Assembly (NCBI RefSeq): GCF_009669325.1
Contig: NZ_SZWE01000001.1
Location: 2,485,501 to 2,549,500 of the forward strand
DNA length: 64,000 nt
From: Roseovarius bejariae
GTDB taxonomy: Bacteria; Pseudomonadota; Alphaproteobacteria; Rhodobacterales; Rhodobacteraceae
Direction of reading: 5' to 3'
Numbering within the stretch: the first letter of the stretch is position 1; every line of letters starts with the position of its first letter. Made by a program: the position numbers and the translations under genes. Below the pieces are notes generated by a model that worked only from the letters and a program-made list of their open reading frames with translations, made no database searches and was not told where the DNA came from. This document shows positions 1 to 10,775 of the stretch, one piece after another.

Positions 1-1
1 G

Positions 2-325
2 ATCAGTTTCGGGCAGGGGCGCTATGGCACTCCGGTCTGGTCGCCGCGCGGGGATTTGATCGCTTTCACCAAGCAGTCCAAGGGGCGTTTCCATATCGGG
101 GTGATGCGCACAGATGGCAGCGAAGAACGGCTTTTGACCGCATCTTTCCTTGACGAAGGCCCGACATGGTCGCCGAATGGCCGGGTGATCATGTTCACCC
201 GTGAGACGCAGGGCGCACAGGGCCGTGCGAGCCTATACACGGTGGACATCACGGGCCGTAATCCGCGGCAGGTGCCGACGAACACTGGTGCGAGTGACCC
301 GGCGTGGTCTCCGTTGCAGGATTGA
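2..325 (+). CDS. tolB: TolB, Tol-Pal periplasmic beta-propeller protein (5' truncated by window edge)
   Basis: Only the last 107 codons are in the window; the frame is already open at base 2. Three propeller-blade signatures are visible, each containing WSP followed by a short turn ([24 protein letters not shown]), which is the repeat typical of the TolB C-terminal six-bladed propeller. TolB is periplasmic and binds Pal and the Tol inner-membrane complex to keep the outer membrane attached during division. The next two genes are pal and cpoB, the conserved tol-pal order, which makes the identity secure despite truncation. Confidence 0.95.
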   Translation: MSFGQGRYGTPVWSPRGDLIAFTKQSKGRFHIGVMRTDGSEERLLTASFLDEGPTWSPNGRVIMFTRETQGAQGRASLYTVDITGRNPRQVPTNTGASDPAWSPLQD

Positions 326-413
326 GTATGGTTTTCCGCGCGTTTCCAAGGCACGCGGCCTGTGGTAGAACGAGATTGAGCAAACGACAGACAAGCAAAT
401 GGGGCGAAACGAC

Positions 414-923
414 ATGACATATCTTGGCAAAGTGACACTTCTTTGTGCAGGTTTGGCCTTGGCCGCCTGTACCAATGCGGACCGGTTCGACGATACCAAT
501 ACCGTTGACCTGAATGGCACGGGCGGTTTCGCTCCGGGGAGTGCGCAAGACCCCAAGTCGCCGCTGTACTTCCAGCAGGCGATTGGCGACCGGGTCTTGT
601 TCGCCGTGGATCAATCCACGCTGAGCCCCTCGGCGATGAGTACGCTGGACGGTCAGGCGCAATGGCTGATGAGCAATGCCGATTACACCGCAACCATCGA
701 AGGTCATGCCGACGAGCAGGGCACGCGCGAGTACAACCTTGCGCTTGGTGCGCGTCGGGCCAATTCGGTTCAGGAATACCTTGTGAGCAAGGGCGTTGCG
801 CCCTCGCGCCTCAAGGTCGTGAGCTATGGCAAGGAACGCCCGATTGAGATTTGCAGCAGCGAAGCCTGCTATGCCAAGAACCGCCGGGCCGTAACCGTGA
901 TTTCGGTTGTTCCAACAAGCTGA
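414..923 (+). CDS. pal: Pal, peptidoglycan-associated outer-membrane lipoprotein
   Basis: 169 residues from the ATG at 414. That start is preceded by GGGGCGA at good spacing; an in-frame ATG at 399 has no ribosome-binding site. The N-terminus is a lipoprotein signal ending in the lipobox LAAC (Cys19). The C-terminal two-thirds is an OmpA-type peptidoglycan-binding domain with the EGHADEQGTREYN motif and the RRA helix that contacts diaminopimelate. Pal anchors the outer membrane to the wall and is the partner of TolB, encoded 88 bp upstream. Length and motifs match the family. Confidence 0.96.
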   Translation: MTYLGKVTLLCAGLALAACTNADRFDDTNTVDLNGTGGFAPGSAQDPKSPLYFQQAIGDRVLFAVDQSTLSPSAMSTLDGQAQWLMSNADYTATIEGHADEQGTREYNLALGARRANSVQEYLVSKGVAPSRLKVVSYGKERPIEICSSEACYAKNRRAVTVISVVPTS

Positions 924-945
924 TGACGTGATCGGGGAGGCGGCC

Positions 946-1791
946 ATGCAGCGGTTCATTCGTATTTTCGGGTTTTGTGTACTCGTGGCCCTGCCCGGGT
1001 TTGTCGCGGCGCAGGAGCGCACCGAAACGCTTGCCGATATCAGGCAGGAGTTGTCGGTGCTCTACGTGGAAATCCAGAAGCTCAAACGTGAGTTGAACAC
1101 CACCGGCGGGGCCGGTGGGTTGTCGTCAGGTGGGAGCCTGTTGAACCGGGTGAATGCCATCGAGGGCGAGTTGCAGCGTCTGACCTCGAAAACCGAGGAG
1201 TTGGAGTTCCGCGTGAATCGCGTGGCCGAGGATGGCGCGAACCGGGTCGGCGATCTGGAGTTCCGCCTGTGCGAGCTGGAAGAGGATTGCGACATCGGCA
1301 GTCTCGGCGAAAGCACCACCTTGGGCGGGATCGACACCGCAACGGGCGGCGATGGGGCCGCCCCCTTGCCCGATGCGAATACGGGTGACGGCGATCAGCT
1401 GCAGATGGCCGTGGCCGAACAGTCGGATTTCGACGCCGCCAAGGCGGCCATGGACGCCGGGAGTTATGAAGCGGCAGCCGAGAAGTTCGCGGCCTTCCGC
1501 AGCACCTATCCCGGCGGGCCCCTGACCGGGAAAGCCGGCCTGTTGCAGGGGGAATCCCTTGAAGGGGCCGGGCAGTTGACTCAAGCGGCACGCGTCTATC
1601 TTGATCTTTTCAGCGCTGACCCGAACGGGGCCGTGGCCCCGCAAGCCTTGTTCCGTCTGGGCCGGTCGCTTGGCCGATTGGGTAAGACCGAGGAAGGTTG
1701 CGTGACACTGGCCGAGGTGGAAACCCGGTTCCCGGAGTCCGATGCGGTTCTCGAGGCGCAATCATCGATGCGCAACCTGGGATGTCAGTGA
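946..1791 (+). CDS. cpoB: CpoB (YbgF), Tol-Pal cell division coordinator
   Basis: 281 residues. The ATG at 946 has GGGGAGG upstream. A Sec signal peptide ends near residue 22 (VAAQE). Residues about 25-105 are charged and heptad-like, a trimerising coiled coil. After a Gly/Asp-rich linker the last 120 residues form TPR-like helices (DFDAAKAAMDAGSYEAA and following). In E. coli CpoB coordinates PBP1b peptidoglycan synthesis with Tol-driven outer-membrane constriction, and it is always encoded beside pal. The 3' end overlaps tilS by 10 bp, suggesting translational coupling. Confidence 0.93.
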   Translation: MQRFIRIFGFCVLVALPGFVAAQERTETLADIRQELSVLYVEIQKLKRELNTTGGAGGLSSGGSLLNRVNAIEGELQRLTSKTEELEFRVNRVAEDGANRVGDLEFRLCELEEDCDIGSLGESTTLGGIDTATGGDGAAPLPDANTGDGDQLQMAVAEQSDFDAAKAAMDAGSYEAAAEKFAAFRSTYPGGPLTGKAGLLQGESLEGAGQLTQAARVYLDLFSADPNGAVAPQALFRLGRSLGRLGKTEEGCVTLAEVETRFPESDAVLEAQSSMRNLGCQ

Positions 1792-3041
1792 CGCCCGATA
1801 CTTCGTTGATTTGCGATCGTATCACGGGCTTCTTCCTGCCCGCCCCGCCGATTGCCTTGGGAGTGGCCGTTTCTGGTGGAAGTGACTCGCTTGGGTTGCT
1901 GGTTGTACTGGCGCAATGGGCGGCCGAGGGCGGCCCGACGATTCATGCTGTGACGGTTGATCATGGGTTGCGTGCTGAAGCGGCCAGTGAGGCGCAGGAG
2001 GTGGCGCGGCACTGCGCCGAACTTGGGGTGACGCACGATACCCTGACGTGGGGGGGCTGGACCGGCGAGGGCAACCTTCAGCATCGAGCCCGCGAGGCGC
2101 GGTATGACCTGATGTCGGACTGGGCCAAGAGCCGGGGCATTGATCAGGTTGCCGTGGCGCACACGGCAGACGATCAGGCGGAAACCTTCCTGATGCGGCT
2201 GGCGCGGGAATCGGGGCTGGATGGCCTTTCGGCCATGGCCGAGCGAAAGCGGCATAACGGCACGGTCTTTTGTCGGCCCGCCCTTGGGGTGCGGCGCGAG
2301 GACTTGCGCGATATTTTGCGCAGTCGAGGGATGTCCTGGATTGAGGACCCAAGTAATGCCAACACCGATTACGACCGCGTCAAGGCGCGCGAGGCGCTGG
2401 CCGTGCTTGAACCTCTCGGGATCACTGCGCCGGGATTGGCCCGAACGGCAGTGCATCTGGCCGAAGCACGCAATACGCTCAATTGGTATGCTTTCATAGC
2501 GGCGCGTGACTTGGCCCATGTGCAAGCGGCAGATGTCGTGATTGATCTTCGGAAATTTCGGATCCTGCCCGATGAAATTTGCCGTCGCGTGCTTTTGGAG
2601 GCGTTGAAATGGGTGAGTGGTGCGCAGTATGGCCCCCGGGGTAAAACATTGGAATTGCTTATGGAATCCTTGCGCGGGGGGACTGATATGACACTGCATG
2701 GCTGCCATGTCTCGGTCAATACGCAGGAGGTGCGCGTTTCAAGGGAATTCAAGGCCGTGGAAGGTTTGGAGATTCAGGCCCCTTGTGCCTGGGATGACCG
2801 CTGGCGGCTTGAGGGACCATGGCAGGAGGATATGCGGATAGGTGCTTTGGGCACAGACGGCGTTTTGCAGTGCCCGGCATGGCGCGAAACGGGTTTGCCA
2901 TTGCGCAGTTTGTATGCCTCCCCAGCCGTCTGGCGGGGGGCGGAATTGATCGCTGCACCTCTGGCCGGGTTAAATAATGGGTGGCGTGCCGAGAACCTGC
3001 GCCCCGAAGAGGATTTCTTTGCCGCGTTTTTATCGCATTGA
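1782..3041 (+). CDS. tilS: TilS, tRNA(Ile)-lysidine synthase
   Basis: 419 residues from the ATG at 1782, which lies inside the 3' end of cpoB. The PP-loop ATP-pyrophosphatase motif SGGSDS is at residues 31-36. Other family landmarks are the VDHGLR segment and the HTADDQAETFLMRL helix. TilS adds lysine to C34 of tRNA-Ile2 (CAU) so that it reads AUA codons; the enzyme is essential and cytoplasmic. Its place between cpoB and ftsH is a common alphaproteobacterial arrangement. The C-terminal part is less conserved, as usual for the family. Confidence 0.94.
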   Translation: MSVTPDTSLICDRITGFFLPAPPIALGVAVSGGSDSLGLLVVLAQWAAEGGPTIHAVTVDHGLRAEAASEAQEVARHCAELGVTHDTLTWGGWTGEGNLQHRAREARYDLMSDWAKSRGIDQVAVAHTADDQAETFLMRLARESGLDGLSAMAERKRHNGTVFCRPALGVRREDLRDILRSRGMSWIEDPSNANTDYDRVKAREALAVLEPLGITAPGLARTAVHLAEARNTLNWYAFIAARDLAHVQAADVVIDLRKFRILPDEICRRVLLEALKWVSGAQYGPRGKTLELLMESLRGGTDMTLHGCHVSVNTQEVRVSREFKAVEGLEIQAPCAWDDRWRLEGPWQEDMRIGALGTDGVLQCPAWRETGLPLRSLYASPAVWRGAELIAAPLAGLNNGWRAENLRPEEDFFAAFLSH

Positions 3042-3066
3042 AGATGTTGCTGTGATCTCTATTTAA
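3038..3066 (+). promoter_or_regulatory. Candidate heat-shock-type promoter of ftsH
   Basis: TTGAAG at 3038-3043 overlaps the tilS stop codon. It is followed after 15-17 bp by CTATTTA (3059-3065). The TTGAA plus CTAT pair resembles RpoH-dependent promoters of Rhodobacter relatives, and ftsH is a classical RpoH target in other Proteobacteria. Predicted start of transcription is about 45-50 bp before the ftsH TTG codon. This is motif matching by eye only. Confidence 0.4.
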
Positions 3067-3120
3067 GAAAGGCACGGCCTGTGATAGGCCCTCGCCATTC
3101 GAACTTTGAGGAGAGTTTCC

Positions 3121-5043
<1,923 letters not shown>

Positions 5044-5048
5044 CGCAC

Positions 5049-5834
5049 ATGAGCCGCCAAGTGAAGACCGCCGATTGGAATCCCCGGGCCTATGCCAGGT
5101 TCGGGGATTTGCGCCTGCGCCCCGGTCTGGACCTGCTGAACGCTGTGGGCCAGATGGGGGCAGGGGATGTTGTCGATCTGGGCTGTGGCAACGGGGCTTT
5201 GGGCGCCGCATTGAAGGCGCGTGCCGGTGGGCGTGATCTGGTCGGTGTCGATGCGTCGCCCGCGATGCTGGAAAAGGCGCGTGGGGTTGCGGAATACGAT
5301 AGCCTGCAACAGGCCGATATCCGCGATTGGCACCCGCGCCGCGCGCCTGGCCTGATCGTGTCCAATGCCGTGTTGCATTGGGTGGGCGAGCACGAAAAGC
5401 TGATGCCGAAATTGGCACGGATGCTGGGCAAGGGTGGCACGTTGGCGGTGCAGATGCCGCATCAGAACAAAGCACCCTCGCATCGTGTGTGGCTGAGTCT
5501 TGCCGAAGAGCTATTCCCCGGACGGGTCGAAAAGATGGGCACGCCGGGTGTCATGGCCCCGGTGAAATATGATGAGCTTTTGTCGCCGCTGGGGCAGTTC
5601 CGCCTGTGGGAAACCGAGTATTTTCAGCGCCTGATGGCCGAGGCGGGCAGCCATCCGGTACGGCGCTTTACCGAAAGCACTTATGCGCGGCCTATTCTTG
5701 AGGCCTTGGAGCCGGACGAGAAGGCCGAGATCATCCGCCGCTATGAGGACGTGATGCACACGGCATATCCTGTGCGCGCCGATGGCTCTGTCCTTTTTCC
5801 GTTCCGGCGGATGTTCTTTACGCTGACCGTTTAG
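5049..5834 (+). CDS. tam: Trans-aconitate 2-methyltransferase
   Basis: 261 residues, starting 5 bp after ftsH, so likely co-transcribed. The SAM-binding motif I VVDLGCGNGALG is at about residues 41-52, followed by the acidic motif II (GVDASPAML). The segment ending NAVLHWVGEH, the long C-terminal helical region, and the opening TADWNPRAYARFGDLRLRP match Tam. Tam methylates trans-aconitate, an inhibitor of aconitase formed by spontaneous isomerisation. The family name is assigned from overall sequence character; substrate is not proven. Confidence 0.85.
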   Translation: MSRQVKTADWNPRAYARFGDLRLRPGLDLLNAVGQMGAGDVVDLGCGNGALGAALKARAGGRDLVGVDASPAMLEKARGVAEYDSLQQADIRDWHPRRAPGLIVSNAVLHWVGEHEKLMPKLARMLGKGGTLAVQMPHQNKAPSHRVWLSLAEELFPGRVEKMGTPGVMAPVKYDELLSPLGQFRLWETEYFQRLMAEAGSHPVRRFTESTYARPILEALEPDEKAEIIRRYEDVMHTAYPVRADGSVLFPFRRMFFTLTV

Positions 5835-5923
5835 GCGCCTGATACACTGGATCACATTTTGTCATTTGACCCCTCGCCGCGCTGCGATGAGGGTGTTTTC
5901 TATGAAATGGACAGGGGCCCGCA

Positions 5924-6523
5924 ATGCCAGCACTCATACCTACCGGATTTACCGCGAGAATCACGTGGCTTGGCCGGGTCGAGAACCGCGACTCCACGCT
6001 GCGGGCCAGCCCCTTGCAGGATGTCATGGCCACCTATGCCGGTGTCGAGGGCGAGGATCACGCCGGGCTGACGCGCCCATCGTGCAGCCGGGTTGTGGCC
6101 CAGTATCCCAAGGGCACGGATATTCGTAATGTGCGCCAATTCTCGGTCCTTTCGTCCGAGGAACTGGACGCGATTGCCCAAGAGATGGGTGTTGACCGGG
6201 TGGAGCCGGCTTGGGTCGGGGCCTCATTGGTGTTGGAGGGAATTCCGGATTTCACCCATGTGCCGCCCGCCTCGCGATTGCAGACCGAGTCGGGAACGAC
6301 GCTTGTCGTGGATATGGAGAACCGGCCCTGCCATTTGCCCGCCAAGGTCATTGAAGAGGACGTGCCGGGCTTTGGCAAAGCGTTCAAAGCCGCCGCGCAG
6401 GGGCGGCGCGGGGTGACGGCCTGGGTCGAGCGTGAGGGGCCTTTGCGGGTGGGCGATGTGATGCGCCTGCATGTCCCGGATCAACCTGTTTGGCCGCATC
6501 TGGAGGCTGCACGCCGCGCCTGA
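5924..6523 (+). CDS. MOSC-domain protein
   Basis: 199 residues. The sequence has the MOSC fold landmarks: an N-terminal strand region, the FSVLSSEELDAIAQEMGV stretch, and a conserved Cys in ENRPCHLPAKVIEE. MOSC domains (as in molybdenum cofactor sulfurase C-termini and YiiM/YuaD-type proteins) bind sulfur or molybdenum cofactor, but stand-alone members are mostly uncharacterised. It lies between tam and fhs with an independent upstream gap of 89 bp. Start at ATG 5924; the upstream signal (ACAGGGG) is acceptable. Function beyond the domain cannot be assigned. Confidence 0.8.
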   Translation: MPALIPTGFTARITWLGRVENRDSTLRASPLQDVMATYAGVEGEDHAGLTRPSCSRVVAQYPKGTDIRNVRQFSVLSSEELDAIAQEMGVDRVEPAWVGASLVLEGIPDFTHVPPASRLQTESGTTLVVDMENRPCHLPAKVIEEDVPGFGKAFKAAAQGRRGVTAWVEREGPLRVGDVMRLHVPDQPVWPHLEAARRA

Positions 6524-6542
6524 ATTAAATCTATGCGACGTC

Positions 6543-6584
6543 TTTCGGAAACAAGATGTGACATCGCTTCCCGCGTTTCCGAAA
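6543..6584. promoter_or_regulatory. Paired palindromic candidate operator upstream of fhs
   Basis: TTTCGGAAAC at 6543-6552 is repeated in exact inverted orientation as GTTTCCGAAA at 6575-6584. Each arm is itself a short palindrome of the form TTTC-N-GAAA, with centres at 6547 and 6580. These centres are 33 bp apart, about three helical turns. Between the arms lies a smaller inverted repeat, GATGT-G-ACATC. The element is 128-169 bp upstream of the fhs ATG in a 188-bp gap and could be a regulator site or part of a leader. No regulator is identified. Confidence 0.4.
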
Positions 6585-6711
6585 CGAAACGCAACTGCGG
6601 CAGGCCGCCGCAACAGAAACTGGATATGTCGGATTCGCAATCTGCATGCCGCGGTAGACCCGCTATAGCCGGGGTAGTGAAAACCGCCGGGCGGCCAGCA
6701 GAGGAAGCACC

Positions 6712-8388
6712 ATGAGCTACAAGTCCGATATCGAAATTGCGCGCGAAGCAAACAAGAAACCGATCCAAGAGGTCGGTGACAAGCTGGGTATTCCCGGCGA
6801 GCACCTGCTGCCCTATGGCCATGACAAGGCCAAGGTGAGCCAAGATTACATCAACTCGGTGCAGAGCAACGAGAACGGCAAGCTGATCCTTGTCACCGCG
6901 ATCAACCCGACACCGGCGGGTGAGGGCAAGACCACCACCACAGTGGGTCTGGGCGATGGCCTGAACCGTATCGGCAAGAAGGCGATGATCTGTATCCGCG
7001 AAGCCTCGCTGGGCCCGAACTTCGGCATGAAGGGCGGGGCCGCAGGTGGCGGTTACGCGCAGGTCGTGCCGATGGAGGACATGAACCTTCACTTCACCGG
7101 CGATTTCCACGCGATCACCAGTGCCCACAGCCTGCTGTCGGCGATGATCGACAACCACATCTACTGGGGCAACGAGCAGGAAATCGACGTGCGCCGCGTG
7201 CAATGGCGCCGCGTGGTCGACATGAACGATCGTGCCCTGCGTCAGATCAACGTCAGCCTCGGCGGCGTTGCCAACGGGTTCCCGCGCGAAGGCGGTTTTG
7301 ACATCACCGTGGCCTCGGAAGTCATGGCGATCCTCTGCCTTGCGAAAGACCTCAAGGACCTCGAAGAGCGTCTGGGTGCGATGATCGTGGCCTATCGCCG
7401 TGATCGCAGCCCGGTTTACTGCCGCGACATCAAGGCCGAAGGCGCGATGACGGTTCTTCTGAAGGACGCAATGCAGCCGAACCTCGTGCAGACGCTGGAA
7501 AACAACCCGGCCTTTGTGCATGGTGGACCCTTCGCCAACATCGCGCATGGTTGTAACTCGGTCATCGCCACCACCACCGCGCTGAAAATCAGTGATTACG
7601 TGGTGACCGAAGCCGGTTTCGGTGCCGATCTGGGCGCTGAGAAGTTCATGAACATCAAGTGCCGCAAGGCGGGCCTTGCGCCCTCGGCTGTGGTGCTGGT
7701 TGCCACCGTGCGGGCGATGAAGATGAACGGCGGTGTTGCCAAGGAAGATCTGGGTCAGGAAAACGTGGATGCGGTGAAGGCCGGTTGCGCCAACCTTGGC
7801 CGCCACATCGAGAACGTCAAATCCTTTGGTGTTCCGGTCGTCGTGGCGATCAACCACTTCGTGACCGATACCGATGCCGAAGTCGAAGCGGTGAAAGCCT
7901 ATGTCGCCGAGCATGGCGCCGAGGCTGTCCTGTCGCGTCACTGGGAGCTGGGGTCGGAAGGGTCGGAAGACCTTGCCAAGAAAGTGGTCGAAGTCGTGGA
8001 TGCGGGGAACGCCAACTTTGGCCCGATCTACCCCGACGAAATGCCGCTGTTCGAGAAGATCGAAACCATCGCCAAGCGCATCTATCGTGCGGACGAGGTT
8101 CTAGCCGACAAGAAAATCCGCGATCAGCTGAAGCTGTGGGAAGAGCAGGGTTATGGCAACCTGCCGGTCTGCATGGCGAAGACGCAGTACAGCTTCTCGA
8201 CCGATCCCAACCTGCGTGGCGCGCCGACCGGCCATTCGGTGCCGGTGCGCGAGGTGCGCCTGAGCGCCGGGGCGGGCTTTGTCGTGGTGGTCTGCGGTGA
8301 GATCATGACGATGCCGGGCCTGCCGCGTACACCTGCGGCCGAGAAGATCTGCCTCAATGACGCAGGTGAGATCGAAGGGTTGTTCTAA
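6712..8388 (+). CDS. fhs: Formate-tetrahydrofolate ligase
   Basis: 558 residues, the usual family length. The ATG at 6712 is preceded by GAGGAAG. The P-loop [10 protein letters not shown] is at about residues 66-75, followed by the conserved [19 protein letters not shown] segment and, near the C-terminus, [15 protein letters not shown]. The enzyme makes 10-formyl-THF from formate, THF and ATP in the cytoplasm. folD is the next gene, 82 bp downstream, so the two supply C1-folate interconversion. In roseobacters Fhs also feeds formate from methylated-compound oxidation into folate. Confidence 0.98.
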   Translation: MSYKSDIEIAREANKKPIQEVGDKLGIPGEHLLPYGHDKAKVSQDYINSVQSNENGKLILVTAINPTPAGEGKTTTTVGLGDGLNRIGKKAMICIREASLGPNFGMKGGAAGGGYAQVVPMEDMNLHFTGDFHAITSAHSLLSAMIDNHIYWGNEQEIDVRRVQWRRVVDMNDRALRQINVSLGGVANGFPREGGFDITVASEVMAILCLAKDLKDLEERLGAMIVAYRRDRSPVYCRDIKAEGAMTVLLKDAMQPNLVQTLENNPAFVHGGPFANIAHGCNSVIATTTALKISDYVVTEAGFGADLGAEKFMNIKCRKAGLAPSAVVLVATVRAMKMNGGVAKEDLGQENVDAVKAGCANLGRHIENVKSFGVPVVVAINHFVTDTDAEVEAVKAYVAEHGAEAVLSRHWELGSEGSEDLAKKVVEVVDAGNANFGPIYPDEMPLFEKIETIAKRIYRADEVLADKKIRDQLKLWEEQGYGNLPVCMAKTQYSFSTDPNLRGAPTGHSVPVREVRLSAGAGFVVVVCGEIMTMPGLPRTPAAEKICLNDAGEIEGLF

Positions 8389-8392
8389 GAGC

Positions 8393-8446
8393 AGGCCGGG
8401 GTAAAACCCCGGCCTATATCTTGTGTAGGGCGGGGGGTTCCCCGCC
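8393..8446 (+). terminator. Two GC-rich hairpins between fhs and folD
   Basis: Hairpin 1 has arms AGGCCGGGG (8393-8401) and CCCCGGCCT (8407-8415) around a TAAAA loop and begins 4 bp after the fhs stop. Hairpin 2 has arms GGCGGGG (8429-8435) and CCCCGCC (8440-8446) followed by TTTG. Neither has a long T-run, so they may attenuate rather than fully stop transcription into folD. Confidence 0.5.
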
Positions 8447-8470
8447 TTTGCCTATGACGAAGGATAAGAC

Positions 8471-9373
8471 ATGACGGCGCAGATCATTGACGGGAAGGCC
8501 TTTGCGGCCACGGTTCGGGAAAAGGTAGCGGGCCACGTGGCGCGCTTGAAAGAAGAGCACGGGATCACCCCGGGTTTGGCGGTGGTTCTGGTGGGGGAAG
8601 ACCCGGCCAGCCAGGTTTACGTGCGTTCGAAGGGGAAACAGACCGTCGAAGCGGGCATGAACTCTTACGAACACAAGCTGGATGTGGAGACTTCGGAAGA
8701 GGACCTTCTTGCGCTGATCGACAAGCTGAATAACGATCCGGCGGTGCATGGAATCTTGGTGCAATTGCCTTTGCCCGGGCATCTGAACGAAGATCTGGTC
8801 ATCAACTCGATCGATCCGGCAAAGGATGTGGACGGCTTCCATATCTCGAACGTGGGGTTGCTGGGTACCGGGCAGAAAAGCATGGTGCCCTGCACGCCGC
8901 TTGGTTGCCTGATGATGCTGCGCGACCACCACGGGAGCCTGTCCGGACTGGACGCGGTTGTGATCGGACGCTCGAACATCGTTGGCAAGCCGATGGCACA
9001 GCTCTTGCTTGGCGATAGCTGCACCGTGACGATTGCACATAGCCGCACCAAGGATATCGCCGACGTTGTCCGCCGCGCCGATATCGTTGTGGCCGCCGTA
9101 GGCCGCCCGCAGATGGTTCCGGGTGACTGGATCAAGCCGGGTGCGACGGTGATCGACGTGGGCATCAACCGGATCGACGCGCCCGAGAAGGGCGAGGGCA
9201 AGACACGTTTGGTTGGCGATGTCGACTTTGACAGTTGCTCTGAGGTGGCCGGTGCGATTACGCCTGTTCCGGGTGGCGTGGGGCCGATGACCATTGCCTG
9301 CCTGTTGGCCAATACCGTGACGGCCTGCTGCCGCGCCAATGGCTTGTCCGAGCCCGAGGGGCTCACCGCCTGA
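8471..9373 (+). CDS. folD: FolD, bifunctional methylene-THF dehydrogenase / methenyl-THF cyclohydrolase
   Basis: 300 residues. Recognised by the catalytic Lys region (YVRSKGKQ), the substrate motif [14 protein letters not shown], the long PSTP-like region (PCTPLGC), the Rossmann stretch [18 protein letters not shown], and the C-terminal [16 protein letters not shown] signature. It interconverts 5,10-methylene-, methenyl- and 10-formyl-THF using NADP. It follows fhs on the same strand, forming a C1-folate unit, and ends at the strong hairpin at 9397-9425. Confidence 0.98.
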   Translation: MTAQIIDGKAFAATVREKVAGHVARLKEEHGITPGLAVVLVGEDPASQVYVRSKGKQTVEAGMNSYEHKLDVETSEEDLLALIDKLNNDPAVHGILVQLPLPGHLNEDLVINSIDPAKDVDGFHISNVGLLGTGQKSMVPCTPLGCLMMLRDHHGSLSGLDAVVIGRSNIVGKPMAQLLLGDSCTVTIAHSRTKDIADVVRRADIVVAAVGRPQMVPGDWIKPGATVIDVGINRIDAPEKGEGKTRLVGDVDFDSCSEVAGAITPVPGGVGPMTIACLLANTVTACCRANGLSEPEGLTA

Positions 9374-9396
9374 AGGTTTCGGCCCTCGTGTTTCAT

Positions 9397-9425
9397 GAAA
9401 CCCCGCGCAGCCCGCGCGGGGTTTC
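9397..9425. terminator. Bidirectional intrinsic terminator between folD and the hotdog thioesterase gene
   Basis: Perfect 12-bp stem: GAAACCCCGCGC (9397-9408) pairs with GCGCGGGGTTTC (9414-9425) around AGCCC. It lies 23 bp after the folD stop and directly abuts the stop codon of the convergent gene at 9426, so it can serve both strands. Confidence 0.75.
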
Positions 9426-9848
9426 CTATTTCGGGGAGAGTGGCATCATGGTGCCGGTCATCAGGGCAACATGCGTTTCGATGTCATTTTCGATGGCATA
9501 GACATCGGATTGCACGATGATCAGGCGGCGACCGGGTTTGATGACCTTGCCGCGCGCGATCAACCGCTCGCCTTTCCCCGGGGCAAGCAGGTTGATCTTC
9601 ATCTCGGTGGTCAAGACCTCGTGACCGGCGGGCAGGGTCGAAAGCGCGGCATAGCCTGCGGCACTGTCCCCGATGGAAAAGGTCAGGCCCGCATGGGCAA
9701 AACCGTGTTGTTGGCGGCTACTTTCGAGTATCGGGGCGATGATGTCTACGGAACCATTTTTGAGAGACGAGATTTCTGCACCAAGCGTATGCATCAAAGA
9801 TTGTGACGCGAAACTCTGTTGAATCATCATTTTGACATCCGAGTTCAT
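9426..9848 (-). CDS. PaaI-type hotdog-fold thioesterase
   Basis: 140 residues from the ATG at 9848, which has AAGGA nine bases upstream. An ATG 60 bases further out is open but has a less convincing signal. The pattern QQHGFAHAGLTFSIGDSAAG, followed by VLTTEMKINLLAPG and a C-terminal ALMTGTM, matches the PaaI/YdiI hotdog family, whose His-Gly and acidic helix residues contact acyl-CoA. Likely a small cytoplasmic acyl-CoA thioesterase; substrate unknown. It is convergent with folD and divergent from the LytTR gene, so it forms its own unit. Confidence 0.8.
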   Translation of the reverse strand: MNSDVKMMIQQSFASQSLMHTLGAEISSLKNGSVDIIAPILESSRQQHGFAHAGLTFSIGDSAAGYAALSTLPAGHEVLTTEMKINLLAPGKGERLIARGKVIKPGRRLIIVQSDVYAIENDIETHVALMTGTMMPLSPK

Positions 9849-9962
9849 CGTGCATTTTCCTTGTCGTTCCATGGTATTCAGTATGTTGTGATCCAGCTTG
9901 GGGTTCACCTGTTTTCCTTAAAGTTATACTGTTTAAGCAGTGGGTAATAGCAGGGGTGTGTT

Positions 9963-10775
9963 GTGTTTTTCAGCAGGTTGCGTGAAGAGGTCTTTTGGTC
10001 GTTGTCAATTCTGGTTCGGCCTCTGACCCTGTTTATCTGGGTCAGCACATCGCTTGTTGCCATTATATCCGGGCCTTTCGGGACAGACGCCTTGATGGCT
10101 TGGCCGGCGCGGTCGTTGTATTGGTTCGCGATAACCTTCGTGGCCTTGAGTATCGGGGTTTCGGTGCGGGCTGTGACCGCGGCCTGGATAGGGTACGACA
10201 GGCCGCTTGGCTTTGATATCATCGCCACTCTTTTAACGACTACGATTTGTGCCCCGTTGATATGGATGATGCGCCGAACGGTTGACACCCTTTCGGGGGT
10301 TCCATCGGTCGATTTACTGAACGTTGCGCTGCATACTCTCGTGATCGTTGGACTTGTATTTGTGGTCCGGCGGCATATCAGCCCAAGTGAGCCGGGATCA
10401 TATCTTGAACCAGAACTGGAACCAAAGGTGCGATATTACTCACCGGTAGGCCATGAGAACCCGCGTCTTTATCGGCGCTTGTCTGCATCGACGACCGGAC
10501 CGATTTTGCGACTTTCCGGTAAGGATCACCACGTTGAAGTGGTCACGCCCGAGGCACGGGAAACCTTGCGTTTGCGGCTGTCCGATGCGATCGACGAGAT
10601 GGACCCGGTCGAGGGATATTGCACACACCGATCTCATTGGGTCGCGCGCACGGCGATTGAAACGGTAGACCGCAGTCAACCCGGGAAGATTTTCATCGTC
10701 TTGACCAATGGCGATAGGGTTCCGGTAAGCCGCAAATATCGACCCAAGCTAGAGGTGGAGGGCCTTTTGGATTAA
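9963..10775 (+). CDS. Membrane-bound LytTR-family DNA-binding protein
   Basis: 270 residues with a GTG start at 9963 preceded by AGGGG. The N-terminal half has four hydrophobic segments (roughly residues 15-40, 50-75, 85-105 and 115-135). After a linker, residues about 170-265 form a LytTR domain: LSGKDHHVEVVTPEARETLRLRLSDAI, then CTHRSHWVARTAI and IVLTNGDRVPVSRKYRP. LytTR domains bind DNA direct repeats. Here there is no receiver domain, so signal input probably comes through the membrane part. The stop codon shares four bases (TTAA) with the stop of convergent pdeM. Targets unknown. Confidence 0.85.
   Translation: MFFSRLREEVFWSLSILVRPLTLFIWVSTSLVAIISGPFGTDALMAWPARSLYWFAITFVALSIGVSVRAVTAAWIGYDRPLGFDIIATLLTTTICAPLIWMMRRTVDTLSGVPSVDLLNVALHTLVIVGLVFVVRRHISPSEPGSYLEPELEPKVRYYSPVGHENPRLYRRLSASTTGPILRLSGKDHHVEVVTPEARETLRLRLSDAIDEMDPVEGYCTHRSHWVARTAIETVDRSQPGKIFIVLTNGDRVPVSRKYRPKLEVEGLLD

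Noticed and set aside
6524..6711. A tetrahydrofolate riboswitch upstream of fhs
   Set aside because: The palindromes are simple protein-site-like repeats; I could not fit a THF-I or THF-II consensus by eye.
6481..7941. A 486-codon minus-strand frame opposite fhs
   Set aside because: Shadow of a complete formate-THF ligase gene with all motifs in the plus frame.
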